Shown: piece by piece, positions 10,060 to 18,495 of the stretch
Position numbering within the stretch: position 1 is the stretch's first letter
Layout: each line of letters starts with the position of its first letter
Assembly (NCBI GenBank): GCA_034408745.1
Contig: JAWXCM010000054.1
Span: 5,095 to 69,094 of the forward strand
DNA: 64,000 nt
Source of the DNA: JAWXCM01 sp034408745
GTDB lineage: Bacteria > Acidobacteriota > Terriglobia > Bryobacterales > Bryobacteraceae
Direction: 5' to 3'
The notes under the pieces: model-generated
Database searches by the model: none
The model's input: the letters and a program-made list of their open reading frames with translations, nothing else
What the model was told of the DNA's origin: nothing
Program-made: the position numbers and the translations under genes

Positions 10060-12510
10060 TCAGGAAGCGCAGACTTGCAACAGCTCACCCTGGAGGGTGC
10101 TCTGGAGTTCGGGGGGAATCTTGCCTCGCTGGTGCGTTACGTAGAAGACGTCGATGGCCTTGTGGGCTTCGGTGTCGATGAGCACGACCTCGATGCTGCA
10201 GCCATAGGCGGAGAATGTGCGGGCGAGATCGTAGAAGAGGGCGGGGCGGTCCTGCGCGACGATCTCCACCAGCGTGGAACTGGCGGATGCCTCGTTGTCG
10301 AAGAACACGGCGGGCAGAATGCGGGCTGCCCGGGTGGGCAACTGGGGACGAGCGCGGCCTCTCAGCAGACGGTCGACGTCTTCCTTGCCGAGCAGGACCT
10401 TCCGAACCAGTTGGCGCAGCCGGTCGGCCTCGCCGGCATTCAACTCAAGGGTCCGCATCGGATCTTCAAACATCAGCGAATCGAGAATCCAGCCACTGTT
10501 GTTGGCAAAGGCTTCGACTCGCACGATGTTCATACCGAATGACGAGACGGCTCCGGCGAGTCCGGCCAGCAGTCCCGGGCGGTCCTTCGAGACCACTGTG
10601 AGATGCCAGGCTCCGCTGCGGCGTACGATCTCGACGGCGGCGCCGGTTTCTTTGGCTTCGCTGGCGAGCTGCATGTGGGAGTCGATCTGCGAGCCGGAAT
10701 GGGTTCGCAGATAGCGGACGGGGAAGCCTTCCAGCCAGTCCGACTTGTGATCCGGCTGGCGGGCGTGAATGCGGTCGGTATCGAGCTCGCGGGTCAGCTC
10801 GCGATGTCCGGCGAGGTAGGCGTGCCAGAGCTGCTCGAGGCGCCAGGGCGTCATTGCATCCGGGTTGACGGCACTGATATCGGCGTAGGTCAGGAGCGTG
10901 AGATAGCGCAGCTTTTCCAGCGTTTCAACACGGGTGGCGAGGTCGACGGCTGTTGCCGGATCGCTCAGGTCGCGCGAGTTGATGACGGCTGAGATATCGA
11001 GGTGGTGCTCCACCAGAAACTCAACGATCAGTCGCTCTTCTTCCGGCATACCCATGCAGGTGAGCTGCGTGGAAGCTTCGCGCGCCGATGCCTGTGCATG
11101 GCCGGAGAGGCCGTCGCTCTTACCGACGTCGTGGAAGATGAGGGCGATAACGAGGAGCGCGGGATCCTGGGTTTCGCTCAGCATTTCCGTAAAGCGGCGG
11201 CGTGTGGGATCGGAGCCAGTGCGGAGCCTGTCGATGTGGCTGATGGTGATCAGCGTGTGTTCATCCACCGTGTAGCGGTGGTAAAAATCGCGAATCACGA
11301 GGCACTCGATAGTCTTCCACGCCGGGAGCAGCAGGCCGAGGAGACCGGTGTTATCCATGCCATGCAGGGCGAGCGCCGCGTGAGGCTGGGACAGAACCGT
11401 TTTCAGGGCGCTCCACTGGTGCGCGGGGTCGGGGAGCGCCACCGTGCGGGCGGTGACGCCTTCCCGGATCCTGCGTTCCGTGTCGATGGACAGCGGAATT
11501 CCGTGGCGGCCCACGAATTCAAATAACCGGAATAAAAGCAGTGCGTCGGAGAAGAGATTCTGCGGACTGCGGAGCATCACGCGGTCGCGGATCACGGATA
11601 TTTCGGTGTTGGACAGACGCGAACGCCAGTCGCGGAAGCTGCGGATAAGGCCGCTGGACAACATGCCTTCGCAGGCCTCCACGGTGCCGAGAGCGGAGCG
11701 GTGGATGACTCTCGCATGGCGAAAGAATTCGCGCATCCAGACGGCCGGGTCGGGCGACATCTCTTCCTGCATGTCGAACGTCAGCACATTGGAATCGCGG
11801 CCCGCCTGGGTATGCAGGTGAGCTCGCACCGAAAAGAGGAACGCGGCCGCATTATCCAGAGCCGGGTCGGGCGCGGGCGGCGTTTCGCGCAGTTTACTAA
11901 GCCATCCCACGACGTGCAGGTCGCGCAGTCCCCCCGGCCCCTCTTTGATATTGGGCTCGAGGTGGGAGATGGTGTTATCGAATTTGAGGTGTCGCGCCTG
12001 CGTCATTTCGCAGAGTTTCTGCGCGATACTTTGCCGCTGTGACCGAAAGAACTTCGGGAGCCGGTCAGCGAGCTGTTCGAATAATTCGCTGTCGCCAATA
12101 AGGAAGCGGGCATCGAGAAGGCTGATGGCAAGTTCGACGTTGGTGGTGTCGAACTTTGTGCATTCGGCGATGGTGCGAACGGACTGGCTCAGACGGAGGT
12201 TGCCGTCCCAAAGGCTGCGCAGGAAAACGGACAGTCCGGTGCGCTGCTCATCGGACTGCAACTCCTTGTCGACCAGCAGGAGGAGGTCGATATCGGAATG
12301 GGGGAACAGTTCACGCCGCCCGTATCCGCCCACTGCCACCAGCGCCATTCCGCGGGGAAAAGCGCCGGCGAGCAGTGTGCGATAGGCATAAGTGACCTGC
12401 CCGTCGACGGTTGTCGTGCGGCCCCGCAGAAGCGAGGCCCCATCCTGAAATTCCACTTCGTTCCGCCGTATCGAAACAGGGCTAGAGCGCGGATTCGCCA
12501 CGATCGTCAT
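10060..12510 (-). CDS. glnD: GlnD, PII uridylyltransferase/uridylyl-removing enzyme
   Basis: A protein of about 816 residues with the full GlnD layout: nucleotidyltransferase domain (GGYGRRELFPHSDIDLLLLVD), the GlnD-specific helical region (NIKEGPGGLRDLHVVGW), an HD phosphohydrolase domain (LIFHDVGKSDG) and two C-terminal ACT domains (VVSKDRPGLLAGLAG and IVAQDRPALFYDLA). It uridylylates PII under nitrogen limitation and reverses this when glutamine is high. I use the ATG at 12510, which overlaps the end of glnB by 29 bases. A GTG at 12456 is an alternative. Sequence upstream of 12510 in this frame is only glnB read in another frame. Confidence 0.92.
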   Translation of the reverse strand: MTIVANPRSSPVSIRRNEVEFQDGASLLRGRTTTVDGQVTYAYRTLLAGAFPRGMALVAVGGYGRRELFPHSDIDLLLLVDKELQSDEQRTGLSVFLRSLWDGNLRLSQSVRTIAECTKFDTTNVELAISLLDARFLIGDSELFEQLADRLPKFFRSQRQSIAQKLCEMTQARHLKFDNTISHLEPNIKEGPGGLRDLHVVGWLSKLRETPPAPDPALDNAAAFLFSVRAHLHTQAGRDSNVLTFDMQEEMSPDPAVWMREFFRHARVIHRSALGTVEACEGMLSSGLIRSFRDWRSRLSNTEISVIRDRVMLRSPQNLFSDALLLFRLFEFVGRHGIPLSIDTERRIREGVTARTVALPDPAHQWSALKTVLSQPHAALALHGMDNTGLLGLLLPAWKTIECLVIRDFYHRYTVDEHTLITISHIDRLRTGSDPTRRRFTEMLSETQDPALLVIALIFHDVGKSDGLSGHAQASAREASTQLTCMGMPEEERLIVEFLVEHHLDISAVINSRDLSDPATAVDLATRVETLEKLRYLTLLTYADISAVNPDAMTPWRLEQLWHAYLAGHRELTRELDTDRIHARQPDHKSDWLEGFPVRYLRTHSGSQIDSHMQLASEAKETGAAVEIVRRSGAWHLTVVSKDRPGLLAGLAGAVSSFGMNIVRVEAFANNSGWILDSLMFEDPMRTLELNAGEADRLRQLVRKVLLGKEDVDRLLRGRARPQLPTRAARILPAVFFDNEASASSTLVEIVAQDRPALFYDLARTFSAYGCSIEVVLIDTEAHKAIDVFYVTHQRGKIPPELQSTLQGELLQVCAS

Positions 12511-12820
12511 TACGAATCCGGATGGCCTCGGCGACGTCGAATACGAAGATTTTTCCGTCGCCGATGTTCCCGGTGCGCGCCGCGCCGGCGAGAGTCTTGA
12601 GGGCCTCTTCCACGCGGAGATCTGGCAGCACCATTTCCACCTTGATCTTGGGAAGGAGGTCGACGTTGTACTCGTGACCGCGGTAAACCTCCTTGTGGCC
12701 CTTCTGTCGGCCATGACCACGGACTTCAGTAATGGTCATGCCGTCAATGCCGATATTCTTGAGGGCTTCTTTGACTTCTTCCAGCTTGAATGGCTGAATA
12801 ATGGCTTCGATTTTCTTCAT
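12482..12820 (-). CDS. glnB: GlnB, nitrogen regulatory protein PII
   Basis: A 112-residue PII protein, the canonical length. The T-loop (EVYRGHEYNVDLLPK) contains the uridylylation target Tyr51, and the C-terminal signatures (TGNIGDGKIFVFDV, IRIR) are intact. It senses 2-oxoglutarate and ATP/ADP and acts on glutamine synthetase control and ammonium channels. It lies 21 bases downstream of the ammonium transporter and overlaps glnD, its modifying enzyme. The order amt-glnB-glnD joins sensor, target and modifier in one transcript. Confidence 0.96.
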   Translation of the reverse strand: MKKIEAIIQPFKLEEVKEALKNIGIDGMTITEVRGHGRQKGHKEVYRGHEYNVDLLPKIKVEMVLPDLRVEEALKTLAGAARTGNIGDGKIFVFDVAEAIRIRNDDRGESAL

Positions 12821-12841
12821 TTGTGCGTACCTTTATTGAGA

Positions 12842-14248
12842 CTACGCGTCCAGGTTGTAGCCTTCCTCACCGTGCTGTGTGAGGTCGAGGCCGGTCTGCT
12901 CGTCACGGGCGTCGACACGTACTCCGACGACCATATCCACAATCTTGAGGATGATGAACGAGCCGACGATTCCGAGTGCGATCGCGATCGCCGAACCGAT
13001 CGCCTGATTGAGAATCTGCCCTCCGTTGCCGTCCACCAGTCCGAGAGGCAGTACCTTCCCGGCAGGGTCCTTGAGGGCGTTATTCACGGCGTTTGTTGCG
13101 AAGACGCCGGTGAGGATGGCTCCGAGCGTGCCGCCTATGCCGTGCACACCGAAAGCATCGAGAGAATCGTCATAGCCGAGTTTGTTCTTCACAACGGCCA
13201 CCATCAGATAGCAAACCACACCGGCGGCGAAGCCGATGAACAACGCGGGCATGGGAGCCACGAATCCAGAAGCGGGAGTGATTGCGACCAGACCGGCCAC
13301 GCATCCTGAGATACCGCCGAGAACGCTGGGCTTGCCGTGCTTCATCCATTCCGCCGCGATCCATCCAAGAGCACCGGCAGCCGCGGCGAAGTGAGTCGCG
13401 ACGAACGCGCTGGTTGCAAGGCTGGATGCGCCGAGCGCCGAACCCGCGTTGAACCCGAACCAGCCGACCCACAGGAGACAGGCGCCGATAAAGCTCAGCA
13501 CCAGACTGTGAGGTTTCATGGGTTCATCCGGGTAGCCCTTGCGTTTACCCATGTACAGAGCGCAGGCCAGAGCCGACATACCGGAGGTGATGTGGACCAC
13601 GGTGCCGCCCGCGAAGTCGAGGCAGGGAATTGTGCCGCCGAGGAAGGCGTTCAGAAAACCGCCCTTGCCCCAAACCATGTGAGCCATCGGGAAGTACACG
13701 AAAAGGGCCCAGAGGATCGAATACAACAGCATGGCCGTGAATTTCATTCGCTCGGCGAAAGCGCCGGAAATCAGCGCGGGCGTGATAATCGCGAACATCA
13801 GCTGATACACCATGAAGGTCTGCTGCGGGATAGTCGCCGCATAGTCCGCGTTGGGATCCGCTCCCACGCCGTTCAGGAACATGTACCGTAAATCGCCGAT
13901 TACTGGTGAGCCTTCGCCAAAAGCGAGGCTGTATCCCACGAAGGCCCACAATACTGTGATCACCGCCATCAGGATAAAGCTCTGCATCATGGTCGCGAGT
14001 ACGTTTTTGCGCCTCACCAGACCGCCGTAGAACAATGCGAGACCGGGGCCGGTCATCATGAGCACGAGTGCTGAACTAACCAGCATCCAGGCGTTGTCGC
14101 CGGCAGACTGCGCTGACTTGACCGCCGCTTCAAGAGCGGCGACCTTGTCAGGGGGTTGCTGCGCAAAAAGAGTCACCGCATTCAGAAGACAAAGCGCCGT
14201 CAGGACGCTGCCTGCGAACAGGAGCCGAAACCGTCCTCTCAAAAACAT
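12842..14248 (-). CDS. amt: Ammonium transporter (Amt), PII-linked copy
   Basis: A 468-residue Amt/MEP/Rh channel with an N-terminal signal-like helix (LLFAGSVLTALCLLNAVTLFA) followed by a linker and eleven membrane helices. The twin pore histidines are seen in AGGTVVHITSGMSAL and FGVHGIGGTLGA. The C-terminal cytoplasmic tail (DEQTGLDLTQHGEEGYNLDA) is the conserved segment that contacts PII. I take the ATG at 14248, preceded by GAGGTG, over the GTG at 14254. It heads the amt-glnB-glnD transcript, which faces away from the porin gene at 14453. Confidence 0.95.
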   Translation of the reverse strand: MFLRGRFRLLFAGSVLTALCLLNAVTLFAQQPPDKVAALEAAVKSAQSAGDNAWMLVSSALVLMMTGPGLALFYGGLVRRKNVLATMMQSFILMAVITVLWAFVGYSLAFGEGSPVIGDLRYMFLNGVGADPNADYAATIPQQTFMVYQLMFAIITPALISGAFAERMKFTAMLLYSILWALFVYFPMAHMVWGKGGFLNAFLGGTIPCLDFAGGTVVHITSGMSALACALYMGKRKGYPDEPMKPHSLVLSFIGACLLWVGWFGFNAGSALGASSLATSAFVATHFAAAAGALGWIAAEWMKHGKPSVLGGISGCVAGLVAITPASGFVAPMPALFIGFAAGVVCYLMVAVVKNKLGYDDSLDAFGVHGIGGTLGAILTGVFATNAVNNALKDPAGKVLPLGLVDGNGGQILNQAIGSAIAIALGIVGSFIILKIVDMVVGVRVDARDEQTGLDLTQHGEEGYNLDA

Positions 14249-14452
14249 TTGCACCTCAGGTTGGTAGTTTGGTTGTTTCAGGTTTCTCTAACTATGCAAC
14301 GCCGGGGCAAAAGACGGAAGCTAAACCTTTCAATAGCGCCGATCAAAATTTTGTATTGGATCGTTCGGGTTCTTCGAAGCTACGATTGCAGCATTCCAGT
14401 ACGGCTGAATGCCACAGCCCAAAATTGCTCACAGAGGACACGGACTGTACCA

Positions 14453-15595
14453 ATGAGACGTTACCCCAAATCGCTTCTGAGCCTCGCCTTTCTGCTCGGA
14501 GCTTCAGCCTTCGGCCAGACTCCCGCTCCAGCACCGGCGCCCGCTCCTGCCCCATCCGCACCGGTGTTTTCCGCAGGCCCCATCGATTTCAGCGGACTTG
14601 TCGACGGCTACTACAGCCTGAACTTCAACCATCCGGCAAGCAAGAACAATGTTCAGCGCAACTTTGACGTCAAGGCCAATCAGTTCAGCCTTAACTTCGC
14701 CAAGCTCACCATGGAGCATGGCGCCGATCCGGTCGGGTTCAAGTTCGAGCTTGCAGGCGGCCGCGCAATGGATGTTTTCCACGCAACCGATCCTGCCGGC
14801 GTGGAAGTTTACAAGCACATTCTGCAGGCATACGTCAGCTTAAAGCCGGCGAAATGGAAAGGAGTTCAAATCGATTTTGGTAAATTCGTGACCTCGGCCG
14901 GCGCTGAAGTTACGGAAACCCATTTGAACTGGAACTATTCGCGTTCGTTGCTCTACGCAAATGGTCCGTATTACCACATGGGTGCACGCCTTGTCGCACC
15001 GATGGGCAAGTACTGGACGGGCGGCGTCCAGCTGGTAAACGGCTGGAACAACGTGGAAGACAATAACAGCGCCAAGACGGTCGGTCTGACCTCAACGTTC
15101 ACCAGTTCGAAGTTCACGTGGGCCAACAACTACTATGTCGGCAACGAGAAGACCGACACGGTGGGCGGCATCAACGTGAAGGCTCCGGGCGTCCGCCACT
15201 TCTACGACACCGTTGTGGGTATCAACCAGAGTGGCAAGGCAAGCATGCTGTTCAACTTCGACTATGGCGTGGACAAGAACCCCACCGCGGGCGACAGCAA
15301 GTTCTATGGCATCTCGATCCTCGGCCGCGCCATCGCCAACGACACGTTCTCATTCAGCCCCCGTTATGACTGGTACAAGGACAAGGACGGCTTCATTACC
15401 GGTACCGCCCGCACCATTCAGGAGTTCACGATGACCGGTGACATGAAGCTCCGCCAGGGCTTCCTGATGCGCCTGGAGTATCGCCGCGACTGGGCCGATG
15501 TGAACTACTTTGACCGCGGCAACGGCCTCGGCAACGCTAAGAATCAGAGCACGATTCTGCTCGGCTTTATCGCCTTCTTCGGACCAAAGCCGTAA
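14453..15595 (+). CDS. Outer-membrane beta-barrel porin (BBP2-like)
   Basis: A 380-residue secreted protein with a signal peptide (SLLSLAFLLGASAFGQ), a Pro/Ala repeat linker, and then a barrel of alternating hydrophobic strands ending in an aromatic-rich C-terminus (LGFIAFFGPKP). The pattern (VDGYYSLNFNHP, then repeated strands such as FSFSPRYDWYKD) fits the putative beta-barrel porin-2 family. I chose the ATG at 14453 because the frame upstream lacks any signal peptide. It sits between two ammonium transporter genes, which suggests it lets ammonium or another nitrogen source cross the outer membrane. That role is inferred only from position. Confidence 0.82.
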   Translation: MRRYPKSLLSLAFLLGASAFGQTPAPAPAPAPAPSAPVFSAGPIDFSGLVDGYYSLNFNHPASKNNVQRNFDVKANQFSLNFAKLTMEHGADPVGFKFELAGGRAMDVFHATDPAGVEVYKHILQAYVSLKPAKWKGVQIDFGKFVTSAGAEVTETHLNWNYSRSLLYANGPYYHMGARLVAPMGKYWTGGVQLVNGWNNVEDNNSAKTVGLTSTFTSSKFTWANNYYVGNEKTDTVGGINVKAPGVRHFYDTVVGINQSGKASMLFNFDYGVDKNPTAGDSKFYGISILGRAIANDTFSFSPRYDWYKDKDGFITGTARTIQEFTMTGDMKLRQGFLMRLEYRRDWADVNYFDRGNGLGNAKNQSTILLGFIAFFGPKP

Positions 15596-15611
15596 GCTGT
15601 ATTAGACTGAA

Positions 15612-15645
15612 AGCTGCCGGGCTTCCCCGTCCGAAGCCGGTAGCT
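15612..15645. repeat. Hairpin after the porin gene
   Basis: An imperfect stem (AGCTGCCGGGCTTC against GAAGCCGGTAGCT, loop CCCGTCC) lies 16 bases after the porin stop. There is no following T-run, so it may be a processing or pause hairpin, or a weak terminator before the second amt. Confidence 0.4.
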
Positions 15646-15718
15646 GGCCTCCGTTACGACCCACCCTGTTCAGGCCCCGATCCCGCCTCGAGTTTGCCGA
15701 CCTTCCGGAGCCTATACG

Positions 15719-17026
15719 ATGAACTCTGCGTCTGGTACCGATACTCTCCTCATCTTCACAGCTATCTTCTCGGCGTGTCTGCTCCTGTTTCTGCAGGCCG
15801 GATTTGCACTCAGCGAAGCCGGACTGTCGCGTGCGAAAAATGCCGCGAATATCATGTTGCGCGGATTCGCCAACATCGGGATTGGAGGTCTGCTGTTTTG
15901 GGCCGCCGGGTTCGGACTGTTGTTTGGCGCCAGTAACGGAGTAACTGGCTGGTCGCACTTCGCGCTTAGTCCTTCGGGAGCGGGAGCGTCGCGCGAATAC
16001 GCTCTGTGGCTCCAGCAGACGATGTGCGCGATCACGGCCGGAAGCATCGTTTTCGGAGCTACAGCGGAGCGCATGCGGTTTGGGGCGGCGGTCTTGCTGA
16101 GCGCCGCGATGTCGCTGATTATCTATCCGGTGGTGGGCCACTGGATCTGGGGCAACCTGCTGGTTGCTGCGAATGCGTCTTCGAGCTCCTGGCTGGCCGG
16201 GCGGGGGGTCATTGATTTCGCGGGATCCGCGGTCATTCACTGCACCGGTGGTTTTGCCGCGCTGGCCGCTGCGATGGCGGTGGGTCCCCGGCTGGGCAAG
16301 TTTGGCAAGGACGGGACTGCCCGGCCGATCGCGGGGCATAACCTGACACTGGCGTCTCTGGGCGTGATGATGGCGTTCTTTGGGTGGTTTGGGTTCACAT
16401 CAGCTACCGCGCTGCTGACTCCTGGCGTGAGTGCGGGGCGTGTTGCGATGAACGTTCTGCTTGCGGGATTCGCCGGATCGGCAGCATCCCTGCTGGTAAA
16501 TTGGCTTCGTTTTGGCAAACCGGACGTCAGCATGTCTCTGAATGGCGCGCTGGCCGGACTGGTGGCTATCTCGGCTTCCTGTGCACTGGCTCCGCCCGCT
16601 TTTGCCGTAGCTATCGGAGCCGCGGCGGGCGCACTGGTTGTGTTTTCGGTTCTGTCGCTGGATGAAGTGCGCGTCGACGATCCGGTGGGGGCGATATCGA
16701 TTCACGGGGTTTGCGGCGCTTTCGGCACTGTGGTCGCGGCTGGATTCCACAAAGCTCCGTTCGAACAATTTGCAACGCAGATGATGGGTGTAGCGGCGAT
16801 CTTCGCCTGGAGCTTCGGTTTCACCTTTGTGCTGCTGAAAGGGTTCGACATGCTCGTGACGGCGAGGGTGTCGGCCGAGGACGAGATCACCGGCCTCGAC
16901 CTTGCGGAGCACGGTGCACAGGCCTACGGCGACGGGCTGGGAGCGACCAGCCTCGACGCGCCGAGTACCTTGCGGAATCGCAGGTCCCAGACGCGGGCCG
17001 ACCCAACGCTGAGCCCGGTCACCTGA
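15719..17026 (+). CDS. amt: Ammonium transporter (Amt), second divergent copy
   Basis: A 435-residue Amt-family channel without a signal peptide. The twin pore histidines occur in GSAVIHCTGGFAAL and ISIHGVCGAFGT, and the PII-contacting tail motif EITGLDLAEHGAQAYG is intact. It differs strongly from the copy at 12842 (for example LSEAGLSRAKNAANIMLRG early in the protein). The last 35 or so residues extend beyond the normal Amt end and overlap the 3' end of the convergent serine hydrolase gene by 103 bases. It is probably co-regulated with the porin just upstream. Confidence 0.93.
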   Translation: MNSASGTDTLLIFTAIFSACLLLFLQAGFALSEAGLSRAKNAANIMLRGFANIGIGGLLFWAAGFGLLFGASNGVTGWSHFALSPSGAGASREYALWLQQTMCAITAGSIVFGATAERMRFGAAVLLSAAMSLIIYPVVGHWIWGNLLVAANASSSSWLAGRGVIDFAGSAVIHCTGGFAALAAAMAVGPRLGKFGKDGTARPIAGHNLTLASLGVMMAFFGWFGFTSATALLTPGVSAGRVAMNVLLAGFAGSAASLLVNWLRFGKPDVSMSLNGALAGLVAISASCALAPPAFAVAIGAAAGALVVFSVLSLDEVRVDDPVGAISIHGVCGAFGTVVAAGFHKAPFEQFATQMMGVAAIFAWSFGFTFVLLKGFDMLVTARVSAEDEITGLDLAEHGAQAYGDGLGATSLDAPSTLRNRRSQTRADPTLSPVT

Positions 17027-18474
17027 CCAGCTGGGTTGCGCAGAAATCGGATGCTGCCGATGGAACCCTGAAACGCATCGGCCCACGTTGGTGAGAGCGG
17101 GATTCGGATGTCGGGAGCCTGCAGCAGGACCAGTTTGCCACCTTCGACAGCGGCGCGCAGTGCGGTTCCGGCTTCGGAGCTGGTGTAACTGCCGGTGAAC
17201 TGCTCCAGCGTGGTCGGCGAAGGGTTCGACGGTTCGACCTTCTCGAACACTTCAGGGTCGCCTTCGAGCGTAGTGGGGAGTGGCTTTCCCGTGTCCTGGC
17301 CGTTCAGGCGGAGGACGCGGAAGTCGCGGGTGCTGCGATATAGGCCAGGCCCCTCGATTCCTTTCACTACTGTCGGCTTGTCCGGGGAGCCCAGCACCGG
17401 TTTCAGGAATACCTCAGCGACAGCGCGGCCCAGTTGCGTGGGGTTGGTGGCCACGTTGCAGAGCAGCGCGATCGACAACTGTTGCTCGGGATAACGTGCC
17501 AGCCAGGCGTTGTAACTGGCTGTGGTGCCGCTGTGGCTCACTTCCTGCAATCCTCGCCAGCGACTGACCATCAGGCCCGCGGCATAGGCGATCGCAGATC
17601 CGTTGTTCAGCTTCGCCCTCTGTATCTGTGCCTCAGCCAGAGCTTTGCCGCCAACGCGGTGGTGGGTGAAATTGAGGTTCCACTTCAGCAGATCACCGAT
17701 GGTGGTGAGCATGCCGCCGTTGCCGTGCGCGGTTTCAAAGGGCATGTCCGTGCGGAAGCCGTCGCGCGTGGGCTCATAAGCAATGGCCCGATTCGGGACA
17801 ATTCGCCGAAAATCGTCGCGCCATCCGCTGGAAGTCATCTGCAGCGGGGTGAATATTTCCGCCTTTGTGAATTCCGCCAGGGTCTTGCCGGACACGCGGC
17901 CGACGAATAAAGCGAGCAGATTATACCCGGTATTTGTATAGGAATAGTGGTCACCCGCGCGGTAGTTCAGCGACCTCTGCCGGGCGGCAATGTCGAGCAC
18001 GTCGCGATTGGTGTAGGCGACGGTGGAGAACCGTGGTTTGCCCGCGATTGCACCTACGCCGCCCCAGTCGCGCAGTCCGCTGGTGTGGTTCATCAGGTGT
18101 CTCAGAGCGACCACTGAGGGCGCATAGTCGGGCAATTCGGGGAAGTACTTTCGAGCGGGGTCGTCCAGCGACGCCTTGCCGCGCTGCACCAGCAGGAGCA
18201 GGGAAGCGGCTACGAATTGTTTGGACACCGATCCCGCTTCGAACACGGTCTCCGTTGTGTTCGGAACATTTCGCTCCAGATCCGCCATGCCGTATGCCGC
18301 CTTGAGAACGGTCTTGTCGCCGATGCCCACACCTGCCGCGCAGCCAGGTGTGTTGTTGTGAGCGAACTGCGAGAAGATGCGGTCCAACTGAGCTTTCGCG
18401 TCGGGAGGGGGAGAGGTTTGGGCAACCGCAACTCCTGCGAGCCACGCCGCCGCCAATGACAGCCGAAGGGTCAT
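16924..18474 (-). CDS. Secreted serine hydrolase, class C beta-lactamase/esterase family
   Basis: A 516-residue protein with a signal peptide (LSLAAAWLAGVAVAQ). The Beta-lactamase domain (about 25-350) has the nucleophile motif SVSKQF (S-x-x-K), the Tyr motif YSYTNTGYN and the third motif near ETAHGNGGM. The C-terminal 150 residues form a beta-rich accessory domain ending in RVWDLRFRKV, as in D-aminopeptidase or esterase relatives. The substrate could be a peptide, an ester or a beta-lactam, and the sequence cannot settle which. Its 3' end overlaps the second amt gene in convergent orientation. Confidence 0.85.
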   Translation of the reverse strand: MTLRLSLAAAWLAGVAVAQTSPPPDAKAQLDRIFSQFAHNNTPGCAAGVGIGDKTVLKAAYGMADLERNVPNTTETVFEAGSVSKQFVAASLLLLVQRGKASLDDPARKYFPELPDYAPSVVALRHLMNHTSGLRDWGGVGAIAGKPRFSTVAYTNRDVLDIAARQRSLNYRAGDHYSYTNTGYNLLALFVGRVSGKTLAEFTKAEIFTPLQMTSSGWRDDFRRIVPNRAIAYEPTRDGFRTDMPFETAHGNGGMLTTIGDLLKWNLNFTHHRVGGKALAEAQIQRAKLNNGSAIAYAAGLMVSRWRGLQEVSHSGTTASYNAWLARYPEQQLSIALLCNVATNPTQLGRAVAEVFLKPVLGSPDKPTVVKGIEGPGLYRSTRDFRVLRLNGQDTGKPLPTTLEGDPEVFEKVEPSNPSPTTLEQFTGSYTSSEAGTALRAAVEGGKLVLLQAPDIRIPLSPTWADAFQGSIGSIRFLRNPAGQVTGLSVGSARVWDLRFRKVLGASRLVAPSPSP

Positions 18475-18495
18475 GAAACTGGAATTCTATCAGTG

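Noticed and set aside
12511..12720. N-terminal extension of GlnD
   Set aside because: The extra 70 residues are the glnB gene read in another frame. PII is far better supported there.
14285..14310. Possible sigma-54 promoter before the amt-glnB-glnD genes
   Set aside because: Read on the minus strand there is a GC doublet in TTGCA, but the -24 doublet is TG, not GG, at the needed spacing. Too weak to call.
15602..16339. Minus-strand open frame across the start of the second amt
   Set aside because: The product is Arg/Pro/Ser-rich with no family features, while the plus strand encodes a clear Amt.
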